The translations under genes were made by a program, and so were the position numbers. A DNA stretch of 64,000 bases from a marine gamma proteobacterium HTCC2143 (GTDB lineage Bacteria > Pseudomonadota > Gammaproteobacteria > Pseudomonadales > Dasaniaceae), in contig AAVT01000005.1 of assembly GCA_000169075.1 (NCBI GenBank), positions 62,001 through 126,000 of the forward strand. The letters are read 5' to 3'. Each line of letters opens with the position of its first letter. The stretch's first letter is position 1. Below, in pieces: positions 1 through 8,833 of the stretch. The notes under the pieces are model-generated. The model did not search any database, was not told the origin of the DNA, and worked only from the letters and a program-made list of their open reading frames with translations.

Positions 1-1
1 T

Positions 2-85
2 TCAGTGCAATCAATCTACTACGAAGAGCAGGGTCTCGGCAAGAACCTTAGCCATCAAGGCAGCCAATACTCGGTCCAGGGTTAA
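2..85 (+). CDS. 3' end of an unidentified CDS (partial)
   Basis: The first bases are open in frame 2 for 27 codons and end at a TAA at 83-85. The encoded tail is polar (about SVQSIYYEEQ... ending YSVQG) and has no recognisable motif. The reading is plausible because it would converge on the minus-strand DTW gene, whose stop lies about 40 bp further on. No start or domain lies inside the window, so the product is unknown, and a chance open frame of this length cannot be excluded. Confidence 0.35.
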   Translation, partial: SVQSIYYEEQGLGKNLSHQGSQYSVQG

Positions 86-123
86 CGCCTTGCAGAATCA
101 GAGTTGCAAGGCTGACTAAATGA

Positions 124-717
124 TTAGCTGTAATTGCGGGCAAAAGTTTCTTCCCCCATTTTCTCTATCTGCTGTTGAATCATCCAATCCATTGTTGCCA
201 GTAGTGGTTGATATTTTTCTGAATCTTTCTCCAGCGCTGACAACACAGTAACAATGGCTTCCAGTGTCGACCGCGCGCTTGCATTGGGTGCTTTACGCAG
301 TTGATAGCGGCTAGGCTGCGCTGGTTTGAAACTGACTTTTGGCAGTGATTGCAGCTGAGGCGACTCCAATAGCATCCGCTTACTTTTACGCCAGGTACTA
401 TCGATAAATATCAGCGGCCTTAGTGTTTGGCCGACGACTTCACTCAGTGGCTGACTGTCATTTCCCGGGTATATCAGCAGCGGCTGCTGCTCACTGATGA
501 GCCGCTCTAGTTGCTGTTCACAGGGACTGTTACCTGCAGTTAATAATTGGCAATGCTGCAGGGATAACTGCGCGATAATTGCGGTACCAAGCGCATGCTT
601 TGCTTCTTTTTTGTGTTGCAGAATATGCACCGGCCAAGCATTGTCGACCGTCGTTAATCTATGGCAAAAGCAAGCGGATAGAGGGCGACGACACTGCTGA
701 CAAGTAATTCGAGACAT
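124..717 (-). CDS. DTW-domain tRNA-uridine aminocarboxypropyltransferase-like protein
   Basis: The 197-aa protein belongs to the DTW family (YfiP/TapT-like). Characterised members transfer the 3-amino-3-carboxypropyl group of SAM to a tRNA uridine to make acp3U. The N-terminus has four cysteines in two pairs (CQQC and CFC), consistent with a small zinc knuckle. The family signature appears as DSTW near residue 107, followed by a basic stretch RKSKRML. A conserved Arg/Ser region (SRYQLRKAPNASARSTLEA) follows at about 136-154. It starts at ATG 717 behind a GAG-containing leader. The next gene upstream, an SDR on the same strand, ends 113 bp away, so co-transcription is uncertain. The family call is solid; the exact tRNA position is inferred. 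Confidence 0.85.
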   Translation of the reverse strand: MSRITCQQCRRPLSACFCHRLTTVDNAWPVHILQHKKEAKHALGTAIIAQLSLQHCQLLTAGNSPCEQQLERLISEQQPLLIYPGNDSQPLSEVVGQTLRPLIFIDSTWRKSKRMLLESPQLQSLPKVSFKPAQPSRYQLRKAPNASARSTLEAIVTVLSALEKDSEKYQPLLATMDWMIQQQIEKMGEETFARNYS

Positions 718-830
718 TAATCTCTACACTGGAAGGGGTGAATTAAGCTGTCGAAATAGCAAACGGCAGCTATCATTTGACGAAAAGCCGCGCTCAATCG
801 ATGTGGGTTGAATGCTGTTTTTCACCGTTG

Positions 831-1574
831 TTACAAATTCTGTGCACCGTCGATCGCAATAGTTTGGCCGGTCACCCAACCTGTCCGATCCGACAGAAGC
901 AAGGCGACAACGTCACCAACTTCTTCGGGTTTGCCCATGCGCCCAAACGGAATCCCCGACAGCGTTGCCTTGTATATATCGGGAGCATTTTCTTTCACCA
1001 TATCCCATACACCACCCGCAAACTCAATAGAGCCGGGAGCAACACAATTTACCCGTATGCGATCGCCAGCCATGGTCAAGGCGTGACTTTGTGTCAACTG
1101 GATAACCGCAGCTTTTACAGCGCCATAAGGCACGTTACTCGATGCACCAATGCCGGAAATCGACGAGACGTTAACAATGGCACCTTTGCTCTTTTTCAGC
1201 GCTGGCGTTGCGGCCCAGGTGCAGCGCACAACACCCATAACATCAACGTCTAAGCCCTTTTCCCATCCCTCCTCGTCGTCGCTGCTGCCAAAGCCGCTAG
1301 GGTTATTAACCAATCCGTCCAGTCCACCTAATGCTACTAAAGCATCATTGATATAGGCGGCTATCTGATTAGCGTCAGAGATATCACACATTGCACCGTG
1401 GACTGTTGTCCCATAAACCGCCAGTTCTTGTTTGGCCCTATCCAGACTAGCTTGATTACGACCACAGATGGACAGGTTTGCACCTTCAGCCGCACACGCT
1501 TTTGCGGCAGCTAGGCCGATGCCGCGAGTACCACCGGTGACAATAATGTTTTTGTTCTTTAGGCCTAAATCCAT
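831..1574 (-). CDS. SDR family NAD(P)-dependent oxidoreductase
   Basis: A classical short-chain dehydrogenase/reductase of 247 aa. The N-terminal Rossmann motif reads TGGTRGIG (about residues 13-20). The NNAG-type motif appears as NNPSG near 88. The catalytic Ser lies in VSSISG, and the Tyr/Lys pair in PYGAVK near 150. The C-terminal GRMGKPEEVGD...GQTIAIDGA block is typical of the FabG-like branch. I prefer the ATG at 1574 to the upstream ATG at 1589, because GAGGGA lies 7 bases before 1574 and the upstream codon sits inside that Shine-Dalgarno sequence. The substrate cannot be read from the sequence. The gene lies just downstream of the F420-reductase-like gene on the same strand, with a gap of about 105 bp. 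Confidence 0.88.
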   Translation of the reverse strand: MDLGLKNKNIIVTGGTRGIGLAAAKACAAEGANLSICGRNQASLDRAKQELAVYGTTVHGAMCDISDANQIAAYINDALVALGGLDGLVNNPSGFGSSDDEEGWEKGLDVDVMGVVRCTWAATPALKKSKGAIVNVSSISGIGASSNVPYGAVKAAVIQLTQSHALTMAGDRIRVNCVAPGSIEFAGGVWDMVKENAPDIYKATLSGIPFGRMGKPEEVGDVVALLLSDRTGWVTGQTIAIDGAQNL

Positions 1575-1680
1575 GACACAGTCCCTCATCTATGCCGCTC
1601 TTCTAGCGGCAGTACATATTCAGCTGCAAGAACCTCGGCAACGGACTTTTACCGCGCTATTCGCCAGAGGTAGGCAGAAG

Positions 1681-2430
1681 TTACAGGCCAAAACCGTCCT
1701 TCAACTCTTGCGCCGTTCCTTGTCGTCCATACATCGCCGATCTATTGTCAAACTCTCTCGCTCTGGATAGTGGACCGACAAAAACCGGGTCGAACCCTGA
1801 ATCTTTAATTAATGCCATAGTAACGTCGACCGCCTTTTGGTCATCTCCGGCCATCGGTATAGCCATTAATTGGCCCTCGCGATGCGCCTGAGTCGTAATG
1901 GATTTATAACTGATTGAATTGTAAGCCCTAACCAAACGGACACCCGGGAAAAATTCTGCCGACGCAATTCCAGTCCCTTTTTTCAGTGCTTCGACAGCCA
2001 TTTCGCCGTCTCGGCTAGGGTAGGGATTGCCACAGTCAATAACGATTTTATCGTTAAGCAATGGCAATAGATCTTTACCGACCTTCGGCATAGCATGATA
2101 GGGAACTGCAACAAACACTACGTCGCCAAATAATGCTGCCTCTGCAGGCGTACCAACTTTGGCTGATGGTCCCGCCTGTTTGAGTAAATCTCCCAACTCT
2201 TCGGGATGTCGCGATGAAAAGAAAACTTCGTGGCCTGCTTTCGCCCACAGTACGCCAACCGAGCCGCCGATAAGTCCGGCGCCAATGATGCCTATTTTTA
2301 GTGGTTTTTCTGTCTCAACCGCTGAGGCCGTCAGTGGTAGCAAGCCGATGACCACAGCCATCATTGCAGAAACAATCATACGCTTACTAAAAGCTCTTCT
2401 CGAAAAACCCGCCTTACCGCTATCCTTCAT
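1681..2430 (-). CDS. NADPH-dependent F420 reductase-like protein with Tat signal peptide
   Basis: The core is a Rossmann-fold NAD(P)-binding protein of the F420-oxidoreductase/NADP-binding type: GIIGAGLIGGSVG follows the leader, then a FFSSRHPEEL segment typical of NADPH-specific members. The N-terminus carries SRRAFSK, an exact twin-arginine (S/T-R-R-x-F-x-K) motif, then a hydrophobic stretch ending in TASA, a likely signal peptidase site. ATG 2430 is preferred over 2439 because AGGGAG lies about 9 bases upstream of it and directly abuts the earlier codon. Tat export of a folded, cofactor-loaded dinucleotide-binding enzyme is consistent with the motif. The substrate is unknown, and F420 use should not be assumed in a gammaproteobacterium. 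Confidence 0.8.
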   Translation of the reverse strand: MKDSGKAGFSRRAFSKRMIVSAMMAVVIGLLPLTASAVETEKPLKIGIIGAGLIGGSVGVLWAKAGHEVFFSSRHPEELGDLLKQAGPSAKVGTPAEAALFGDVVFVAVPYHAMPKVGKDLLPLLNDKIVIDCGNPYPSRDGEMAVEALKKGTGIASAEFFPGVRLVRAYNSISYKSITTQAHREGQLMAIPMAGDDQKAVDVTMALIKDSGFDPVFVGPLSRAREFDNRSAMYGRQGTAQELKDGFGL

Positions 2431-2475
2431 TACTGCCATCTCCCTTTGTGTATTGTGAGTCGTATGTTAAAAATT

Positions 2476-2748
2476 TCACGTCCCTGCACCTGAAGGTCTC
2501 GCATCGACGTCGTGCATTTTGCTCAAGAATAATTCCAGCGCTTTGTGATCACTAAAATCAAGATTGTAGGTATTGTGAAAATCTACATCTAATTTAACGA
2601 TGTCGTCGCGCAAGTTTACACGATAGCCATCAAAGCCTTCACTGGCATACAATCCGTGCAAATAGTACTCACCGTCCTTTTTTTCGCCCTGGTCTATAAT
2701 CTTTGTGATTACCCGCAGAGCTTGCGCAACGTCGAATTTTTTGTCCAT
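2476..2748 (-). CDS. Small conserved protein, DUF3081-like
   Basis: A 90-aa soluble protein without signal or membrane segment. Its pattern (GEKKDGEYYLHGLYASEGFDGYRVNLRDD split over residues 21-49, then a FHN..NLDF segment) resembles what I remember of the DUF3081 family of marine gammaproteobacteria. The match is from memory. A perfect AAGGAGG precedes the ATG by 8 bases, so translation initiation should be strong. Function is unknown. It lies 46 bp upstream of the Tat-exported oxidoreductase on the same strand and could share its transcript. Confidence 0.7.
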   Translation of the reverse strand: MDKKFDVAQALRVITKIIDQGEKKDGEYYLHGLYASEGFDGYRVNLRDDIVKLDVDFHNTYNLDFSDHKALELFLSKMHDVDARPSGAGT

Positions 2749-3259
2749 GATCTGTCCTCCTTATCGAAAATGTAAGACAACACACCCTTCGGGTGAATAG
2801 CCCCCGTACAGTCCACTGAATCACACTCCTGCTGAACTTTCACCCATTTTGGCAGGCGTGTAAACAGAAACATCAACTTCGATTCAAGGAAAGACCTCGG
2901 ATATGACTCGGGGACCGATCATCAGACTAGACCGCACTGTCAGCACTCATTGAAAAACTAATGATGCGCCTCTGCCTCTTCTGTTAATTGGCCCATGCTA
3001 GCTATGGGTTGCATTGTAAATAGCCTGTGGCGATTAGTGGTATCGCTAAACTATCAACCAACTGTAACAGGGATAGAGGATTGACGTTACAGCGAAACCC
3101 GTGACATGAGCGCTGCATGACCATCTGAGACCTGCTATGTGTGAAGCTGAACTCAGGAAGTAGCGGAGATAGATCGCAAGATTAGACTCTGTGAACTAGA
3201 GAGCACGCCGTTGCCAGATAAAGCAAACGGCGGCAGCTCTATGCTCCACTAGTCATTAC
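2749..3259. other. Intergenic region without recognised gene
   Basis: This 511-bp stretch separates the DUF3081-like gene from the aldehyde dehydrogenase gene. I find no ORF with a ribosome binding site, no tRNA-like fold and no long repeat. Two short hairpins are visible: CCCAT/ATGGG arms at 2992-3008, and CGCCGTT/AACGGCG arms near 3206-3233. The promoter of the DUF3081-like gene should lie at its left end, but no clear -35/-10 pair was recognised. Confidence 0.6.
3201..3239 (-). terminator. Hairpin downstream of the aldehyde dehydrogenase gene
   Basis: GAGC-A-CGCCGTT pairs with AACGGCG-GCA-GCTC around a loop of about 14 bases, 20 bp past the stop codon. There is no U-tract on the minus strand, so it may be a 3'-end-stabilising hairpin rather than an intrinsic terminator. 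Confidence 0.35.
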
Positions 3260-4699
3260 TTACTTCAGTTGCATTTTGATAGCGTTTTTAGTCTTTTTAC
3301 CAAAGGGCGGTTTTAGACCAACCATATCAGCAATGTTTTTGTTCGACTGCTTGTAGATAGCTTTTGCATGGCTAAACGTTTTAAAGCCATCGAAGCCATG
3401 GTACGAACCCATCCCACTTGGACCAACGCCTCCAAAAGGCAAATCTTCCTGAGTAATATGCATAATAACGTCATTGAGCGTCACACCACCCGATGTTGTG
3501 CGGGTTAGCGTAAAGGCTTCCTCCGCCGCGTCATGACCAAAATAATACAAGCCCAATGGTCTCGGATTACTATTTACGTAATTGATAGCTTCACGATATT
3601 CTTTATAAGTACGAACAGGCAGCAGTGGGCCAAAAATCTCCTCTTGCATAATCAGCATGTCATCCGTTGCTCCCAGTACCAGTGTCGGGGGAATTTTGTG
3701 ATGCTTCTGGTCACTAAAATCTTCGTTGGCCGGATTGATAGGAATAATAGTCGCGCCTTTTTCTCTTGCGTCGTCCAGATAACTATTCAAACGTTGATAA
3801 TGCCGCTCGTTTACTACCGAGGTGTAATCCTCATTGTCCTTAATCGTTGGGAACATTGCTGTTGCTTTTACCTTCAATAACTCAACAAGATTGTCGCATT
3901 GCTCTTCAGCAACCAACAGGTAATCCGGCGCCAAACATACCTGCCCCGCATTCATTGTTTTACCCATCATAACCCTGTCTGCAGTCTGATCCAGATTAGC
4001 AGAACGGCCTATTAGAACGGGTGATTTTCCACCCAGCTCTAACGTTACTGGCACTAGGTTTTTTGCCGCAGCCGCCATTACATGTCGACCCACCGACGTG
4101 GCACCGGTGAAAATCATATGATCGAAAGGTAATGCCGAAAATGCCGCACCGACTTCTGGCCCACCCGTTACTACAGCGACTTCAGTTTCATCAAAGACTT
4201 CATCCAACATTTTTTTTATAACCGATGAGGTAGCTGGTGTAAATTCTGACGGTTTAATCATCGCACGGTTACCCGCTGCAAAAGCACTGGCGAGGGGTCC
4301 AAAGGTTAAATTAACTGGAAAATTCCAGGGACTTAGAATACCGATGACGCCCAGCGGCTGATATTCGATGCGAGAGCGCGCGCCAAGCAAGCCCAGAGGA
4401 AACATAGTGTTGCGCTTTTCATTTTTCATCCATTTTTTAAGATGCTTTTTAGCGTGTTTTAGCGGCCCAACACTGGCGGCGACGTCAGTCAATTTAGACA
4501 GGTCTCTAGAGCGGTGTCCAAAGTCAGAAATTAGCGCTTCACAGATTTCGTCTTGATATTTCAAGACCTGGCTCAACGCTCTGTCTAAACGGTCAATTCG
4601 AGTTTCATAAGATACATAACCCTCGTCGAGGTACGCTTCTTTTTGTGCCTGCAGCGTTTTCTGCAGTGAGTCTTCTATCGTATTTTCTATCGCACTCAT
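3260..4699 (-). CDS. Coniferyl aldehyde dehydrogenase family protein
   Basis: A 479-aa NAD(P)-dependent aldehyde dehydrogenase of the class-3-like, coniferyl-aldehyde-dehydrogenase branch. It should oxidise aromatic or long-chain aldehydes to acids. Visible landmarks: LSPWNFPVNL at the cofactor site near residue 122, the Lys of IKPSEFTP, FTGATSVGR, the general-base Glu in LELGGKSP near 220, and the catalytic Cys in GQVCLAPDY near 254. The C-terminal LPFGGVGPSGMGSYHG motif and a basic tail are typical. The start is ATG 4699 with AAGGA about 9 bases upstream. It is transcribed divergently from the enoyl-CoA hydratase gene across an 87-bp gap, which suggests shared regulation and a joint role in acyl or aromatic aldehyde catabolism; that role is an inference. 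Confidence 0.9.
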   Translation of the reverse strand: MSAIENTIEDSLQKTLQAQKEAYLDEGYVSYETRIDRLDRALSQVLKYQDEICEALISDFGHRSRDLSKLTDVAASVGPLKHAKKHLKKWMKNEKRNTMFPLGLLGARSRIEYQPLGVIGILSPWNFPVNLTFGPLASAFAAGNRAMIKPSEFTPATSSVIKKMLDEVFDETEVAVVTGGPEVGAAFSALPFDHMIFTGATSVGRHVMAAAAKNLVPVTLELGGKSPVLIGRSANLDQTADRVMMGKTMNAGQVCLAPDYLLVAEEQCDNLVELLKVKATAMFPTIKDNEDYTSVVNERHYQRLNSYLDDAREKGATIIPINPANEDFSDQKHHKIPPTLVLGATDDMLIMQEEIFGPLLPVRTYKEYREAINYVNSNPRPLGLYYFGHDAAEEAFTLTRTTSGGVTLNDVIMHITQEDLPFGGVGPSGMGSYHGFDGFKTFSHAKAIYKQSNKNIADMVGLKPPFGKKTKNAIKMQLK

Positions 4700-4786
4700 G
4701 GTTGTTTTCCTTTTTATTCTGTAACACCGTCAACAAAAGAATTATATACTATCCACCTTCACCCGATAGAACACTATGGTCCTCAA

Positions 4787-5554
4787 ATGAAAGAAATCAC
4801 ACCGAGTATAAACTTAACTGTCGAAAACTCTATAGCAACTATCACCTTGAATATACCAGAGAGACATAATTCCTTGTCAGGGGAAGATATTGCTATATTT
4901 ATCAGTCACCTAGAGACAGTTAGCTGCTCTAATGAGATCCGCGTCTTGATCATAACAGGGGCTGGTCAGAAGACATTTTGCGCAGGAGCCGCACTGGATC
5001 AGCTGAGTAATGGTCAGTTAAACGGAGATCTGTTTACTGATCTCACGGACAAAATTGCCGCGGTGGACATTCCAACTGTTTGTATTTTCAATGGTAGCGC
5101 CTACGGAGGCGGCACTGAGATTGGACTGGCATGCGACTTTAGAGTCGGTTTTGCCGCGATGAAATTGTTTGTACCCCCTGCCCGTATCGGACTCTGTTAT
5201 CCCGTGCGGGGTATAGAACGTTTTGTGCGAGTTTTGGGCATTAACACAGCAAAACGGATGCTGGTTGCCAGTGAAGATTTCAGCGGCGATGAATTAATGA
5301 ATATCGGTTATCTCACTCACCTAGTCGATAAAGATTCAGTCCATACACGGGGATTAGTCTTGGCGCAAAGAATGAGTGGCTATGCACCCATCGCCGTCAA
5401 AGCGATGAAATCTTTATGCAATCAATCCGTGCATGGCATACAGGATTTTGACAATGCTTGCCGAATCGCCGCTAGCTGCAATAGTTCAGCTGACCTAAAA
5501 GAAGGGTTAGCTGCCATGAAGGATAAAAGAACACCTGATTTTCAAGGCCGCTAA
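4787..5554 (+). CDS. Enoyl-CoA hydratase/isomerase (crotonase) family protein
   Basis: A 255-aa crotonase-fold protein. The N-terminal beta strands (ITLNIPERHNSLS), the first oxyanion-hole region (CAGAALDQL near 64) and the second (YGGGTEIGLACD near 106) are clear. The Glu of GGGTE, equivalent to Glu144 of rat enoyl-CoA hydratase, is present. At the position of the second catalytic Glu (PEI in hydratases) the protein reads PPARIGL, so that Glu is absent. That argues against a classical hydratase and leaves isomerase, thioesterase or other crotonase chemistry open. The stop lies 13 bp from the convergent yebC stop. It is divergent from the aldehyde dehydrogenase gene. Confidence 0.85.
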   Translation: MKEITPSINLTVENSIATITLNIPERHNSLSGEDIAIFISHLETVSCSNEIRVLIITGAGQKTFCAGAALDQLSNGQLNGDLFTDLTDKIAAVDIPTVCIFNGSAYGGGTEIGLACDFRVGFAAMKLFVPPARIGLCYPVRGIERFVRVLGINTAKRMLVASEDFSGDELMNIGYLTHLVDKDSVHTRGLVLAQRMSGYAPIAVKAMKSLCNQSVHGIQDFDNACRIAASCNSSADLKEGLAAMKDKRTPDFQGR

Positions 5555-5567
5555 CACCAGAAATGCC

Positions 5568-6314
5568 TTATTCGCTAAGTTGATCCATGATTTCGTCAGA
5601 AATATCCGCATTCGTATAGACGTTTTGAACATCGTCCAAGTCTTCTAACATATCGATCAAGCCCATCGCTTTTTCGGCGCCGTCTTTATCTAGCTCGACA
5701 AGCACCGAAGGTAGCATGGTTACTTCGGCATGGTCAGGTGTCAATCCTCCAGCAACCATAGCTTCTTTAACCGATAAAAAATCCTCAAAGGCCGTCGAAA
5801 CATCGATGGAACCATCGTCATTCATAACAACATCTTCAGCTCCGGCTTCCAATGCTATATCCATCACTTGGTCTTCGTCGCCCTTTTCGAAACTGATTTG
5901 ACCCGTTCGGGTAAACAAATAGGCCACAGACCCATCGGTACCCAAGTTGCCACCGCGCTTGCTGAAGGCATGGCGAATCTCAGCAACAGTACGGTTTCGA
6001 TTATCGGTCAAGCACTCTACTAAAACGGCGATACCACCGACACCATAACCTTCATAGGATGCCGCTTCATAGTTATCTTCGTCACCAGTGCCCGCTCCGC
6101 GCGCAATGGCTTTATCGATAGTATCGCGCCTCATATTGGAGCCAAGCGCTTTATCGATAACTGCTCTCAGCGTTGGGTTATCTTCTGGGCTGGGACCACC
6201 GGCCTTAGCCGCCACGACTATTTCGCGGATAATTTTGGTAAAAACCTTGCCGCGTTTTGCATCTTGGGCCGCTTTTCGATGCTTAATATTGGCCCATTTA
6301 CTATGACCTGCCAC
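5568..6314 (-). CDS. yebC: YebC/PmpR-family translational/transcriptional regulator
   Basis: A 248-aa cytoplasmic protein with the family N-terminus [18 protein letters not shown] and the central [21 protein letters not shown] block. The length fits the family. YebC proteins were described as DNA-binding regulators (PmpR), and more recent work links some members to relief of ribosome stalling at proline-rich motifs. The start is a GTG at 6314 with GGGAGA upstream. It lies downstream of aspS on the same strand, 136 bp apart. In Pseudomonas ruvC-ruvA-ruvB follow yebC; here the gene instead meets a convergent crotonase-family gene. Confidence 0.95.
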   Translation of the reverse strand: MAGHSKWANIKHRKAAQDAKRGKVFTKIIREIVVAAKAGGPSPEDNPTLRAVIDKALGSNMRRDTIDKAIARGAGTGDEDNYEAASYEGYGVGGIAVLVECLTDNRNRTVAEIRHAFSKRGGNLGTDGSVAYLFTRTGQISFEKGDEDQVMDIALEAGAEDVVMNDDGSIDVSTAFEDFLSVKEAMVAGGLTPDHAEVTMLPSVLVELDKDGAEKAMGLIDMLEDLDDVQNVYTNADISDEIMDQLSE

Positions 6315-6450
6315 AGGACATCTCTCCCTATTTTATCGAACTAGAAATCTCGGTCCATTCTAGTTTTTGTCGATTAATGATATCGAATTCCGACGCTTTT
6401 GCGTCAATGGAGGCAACACTATGACCGCCACGCCTATGCCAGTCTTCAGA

Positions 6451-8223
6451 CTATTCTGCTTTCGGCTTTTCTCGCAAACGAATATTCAACTCGCGCAGCT
6501 GTTTGTTATCAGCGAGGCCTGGAGCATCAGTCATTACGCAAGCGGCACTTTGGGTTTTAGGGAACGCGATGACATCACGAATAGATTTTGCACCCGTCAT
6601 TAACATCACCAAGCGATCCAATCCAAAGGCTAAACCACCATGCGGCGGTGCTCCGTATTTCAACGCATCTAACAGGAAGCCAAACTTCTCTTGGGCTTCC
6701 TCGTCACTGATCCCTAGAACTCGAAATACAGCCTGTTGCATATCCGCTTGATGGATGCGAACCGACCCACCACCTAGCTCGGTACCGTTTAGTACCATAT
6801 CGTACGCAATAGACAAAGCTTGCTCAGGATTTTTTTCCAAAGCTTCCGGCGAACAAGCTGGCGCCGTAAACGGATGGTGTAGTGACGTCAGATTACCTTC
6901 ACTGTTCTCCTCAAACATGGGGAAGTCCACAACCCATAGTGGCGCCCAATCCCCTTTAATAAGACCCTGGTCTTCACCCACTTTAACCCTCAATGCACCG
7001 AGGGCTTCATTGACGATACTGGTTTTATCCGCGCCAAAAAAGACAATGTCACCGTCGGTGACGGCTAACCGCGCCATCATTTGAGTTATGATGTCTTCCG
7101 GCATAAATTTCAAAATCGGTGACTGCAATCCTTCGATGCCCGCGGTAATATCGTTAATCTTGATCCAGGCTAAACCTTTAGCGCCGTAAATACTGACAAA
7201 TTTGGTGTAGCCATCTATCTGTTTTCGGCTAATTTGAGCACCACCGGTCACCTTTAATGCAGCAACTCGCCCTTTGGCGTCATTGGCTGGGCCATTGAAT
7301 ACCTTAAAGTCTACTTGTCTCATGAGATCATCGACATCGACAAGCTCAAGCGGGATACGCAGGTCAGGCTTGTCACTCCCAAAGCGTGACATCGCTTCGG
7401 CATAGGGCATATGGGGGAAATCTCCAAGATCTACATCCAGCACTTCTTTAAACAACCCTTGAATCATGCGCTCAGTGATTGCCATGATCTGTTGATCGTT
7501 CATGAAGGATGTTTCAATATCGATCTGCGTAAACTCAGGCTGTCTATCGGCCCGTAAGTCTTCGTCTCGAAAACATTTGGCGATTTGGTAATACCTGTCC
7601 ATCCCCGAGACCATCAACAGTTGCTTAAACAATTGAGGCGATTGTGGCAGCGCGAAAAACTTCCCTTCATGCGTGCGGGATGGCACCAAGTAGTCACGCG
7701 CACCTTCGGGCGTTGCCTTGGTCAAGATGGGTGTTTCTATATCAAGAAAACCATTCTCGTCCATAAACCGGCGTATCGATGAGGTAACCCTCGACCGTAA
7801 TTTTAGCTTTTCTAGCATTTCTGGTCGGCGTAAGTCGATATAGCGATATTTCAACCTGACGTCTTCGCCGACTTCAATATGCTGATCCAGCTGAAAAGGG
7901 GGTGTTGCTGCACTGTTCAGTATTTCCAGCTTCTTACCTAAAATTTCTATCTCACCGGTCAGCATATTGGGATTGATTGTTGCATCTGAGCGAGCTCGTA
8001 CCCGCCCTTTTATCTCCAGTACATATTCACTTCGCACTCTGTCGGCGCGTTGAAAATGCTCCTCAGTATCTGGGTCAAAAACAACCTGCACAATGCCCTC
8101 ACGATCGCGCATATCCAGAAAAATAACGCCACCATGATCGCGACGTCGGTCTACCCAACCATAAAGAGTAACTTCTTCGTCAATCTGGGCAGAAGTGATA
8201 GTGCCACAATAATGAGTGCGCAT
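6451..8223 (-). CDS. aspS: Aspartyl-tRNA synthetase
   Basis: A 590-aa class II synthetase that charges tRNA-Asp (or tRNA-Asp/Asn in non-discriminating forms) in the cytosol. The N-terminal OB-fold anticodon-binding domain covers about residues 1-105 ([21 protein letters not shown]). Motif 2 reads [18 protein letters not shown] near 217. The bacterial GAD insertion is at about 290-420. Motif 3 reads [12 protein letters not shown] near 528. Length matches the bacterial type (E. coli 590). ATG 8223 is the natural start. It lies 83 bp downstream of the FmdB-like gene and upstream of yebC, a common gammaproteobacterial arrangement. Confidence 0.98.
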   Translation of the reverse strand: MRTHYCGTITSAQIDEEVTLYGWVDRRRDHGGVIFLDMRDREGIVQVVFDPDTEEHFQRADRVRSEYVLEIKGRVRARSDATINPNMLTGEIEILGKKLEILNSAATPPFQLDQHIEVGEDVRLKYRYIDLRRPEMLEKLKLRSRVTSSIRRFMDENGFLDIETPILTKATPEGARDYLVPSRTHEGKFFALPQSPQLFKQLLMVSGMDRYYQIAKCFRDEDLRADRQPEFTQIDIETSFMNDQQIMAITERMIQGLFKEVLDVDLGDFPHMPYAEAMSRFGSDKPDLRIPLELVDVDDLMRQVDFKVFNGPANDAKGRVAALKVTGGAQISRKQIDGYTKFVSIYGAKGLAWIKINDITAGIEGLQSPILKFMPEDIITQMMARLAVTDGDIVFFGADKTSIVNEALGALRVKVGEDQGLIKGDWAPLWVVDFPMFEENSEGNLTSLHHPFTAPACSPEALEKNPEQALSIAYDMVLNGTELGGGSVRIHQADMQQAVFRVLGISDEEAQEKFGFLLDALKYGAPPHGGLAFGLDRLVMLMTGAKSIRDVIAFPKTQSAACVMTDAPGLADNKQLRELNIRLREKPKAE

Positions 8224-8306
8224 TTTCGCTGTGTTCCTGTGTCTACAATTCGTTAATTAAAAACTACGTCGAGGTTGTGATCATCCAGTTGGCACTTAGG
8301 CGCCAC

Positions 8307-8576
8307 CTAATCACTACCCGATTTACTGGAGCTATTTGTCGCTGTACTGGCCGCCCCAGCACTGTCACTACTTCCAGCCAAATTCTTCTTCTTACCGGTC
8401 TTGAAATCAGTCTCATACCAACCGGCGCCTTTGAGACGAAAACCAGCAGCTGAAATTTTCTTCTTTAGTGCTGACTTGCCGCACTCTGGACAGTCAGACA
8501 GCGGGGCGTCACTGAGCTTTTGTAGCTTTTCCAGTTCGTGTTCGCACGCCTGGCACTGATACTCGTAAATAGGCAT
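8307..8576 (-). CDS. FmdB-type zinc ribbon protein
   Basis: An 89-aa protein. The N-terminus MPIYEYQCQACEHE and the second pair CPEC form a four-cysteine zinc ribbon at about residues 8-36, as in the FmdB/CxxC_CxxC_SSSS family. The C-terminal third is a low-complexity Ser/Ala/Gly tail, also usual for the family. The biochemical role is not established. It sits directly upstream of aspS on the same strand, as in many gammaproteobacteria. A TATAAT hexamer on the minus strand at 8635-8640 is a likely promoter element. Confidence 0.9.
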   Translation of the reverse strand: MPIYEYQCQACEHELEKLQKLSDAPLSDCPECGKSALKKKISAAGFRLKGAGWYETDFKTGKKKNLAGSSDSAGAASTATNSSSKSGSD

Positions 8577-8634
8577 AACGTCTATAACCTCAAAAATTTG
8601 GATCTAACGTGGTTCCGGACTCAAAAAGCCGGCG

Positions 8635-8640
8635 ATTATA
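8635..8640 (-). promoter_or_regulatory. Candidate -10 element for fmdB-aspS
   Basis: A perfect TATAAT on the minus strand, 58 bases upstream of the fmdB ATG. No good -35 hexamer is visible at 16-18 bases. Confidence 0.4.
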
Positions 8641-8782
8641 CCCTAAATTACCCCGTACAGTGAGAGACTGTGGGCGATATCCATGTGATTACTGATTTTT
8701 TATTGGTGAAAGAAGAAGAGAGGGCTCGCTAGAGACCTAAAACGAAGCGACAAGACCGCTGGGGGGACTATCCGCTGAGAAC

Positions 8783-8818
8783 TTAAGTCGTTACTCACGT
8801 TGGTGAGTAACAACTTAA
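8783..8818 (-). terminator. Strong hairpin after the HU gene
   Basis: GTTACTCAC and GTGAGTAAC form a perfect 9-bp stem with a 4-base loop (8790-8811). After one mismatch the stem extends by TTAAGT/ACTTAA. It begins 16 bp beyond the HU stop codon. The U-tract on the minus strand is weak, so it may act as a terminator or as a 3'-end protector. Confidence 0.55.
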
Positions 8819-8833
8819 CACTAACTGATTAAG

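Noticed and set aside
777..1253. 158-codon plus-strand frame
   Set aside because: Antisense to the SDR gene, whose catalytic motifs are all present.
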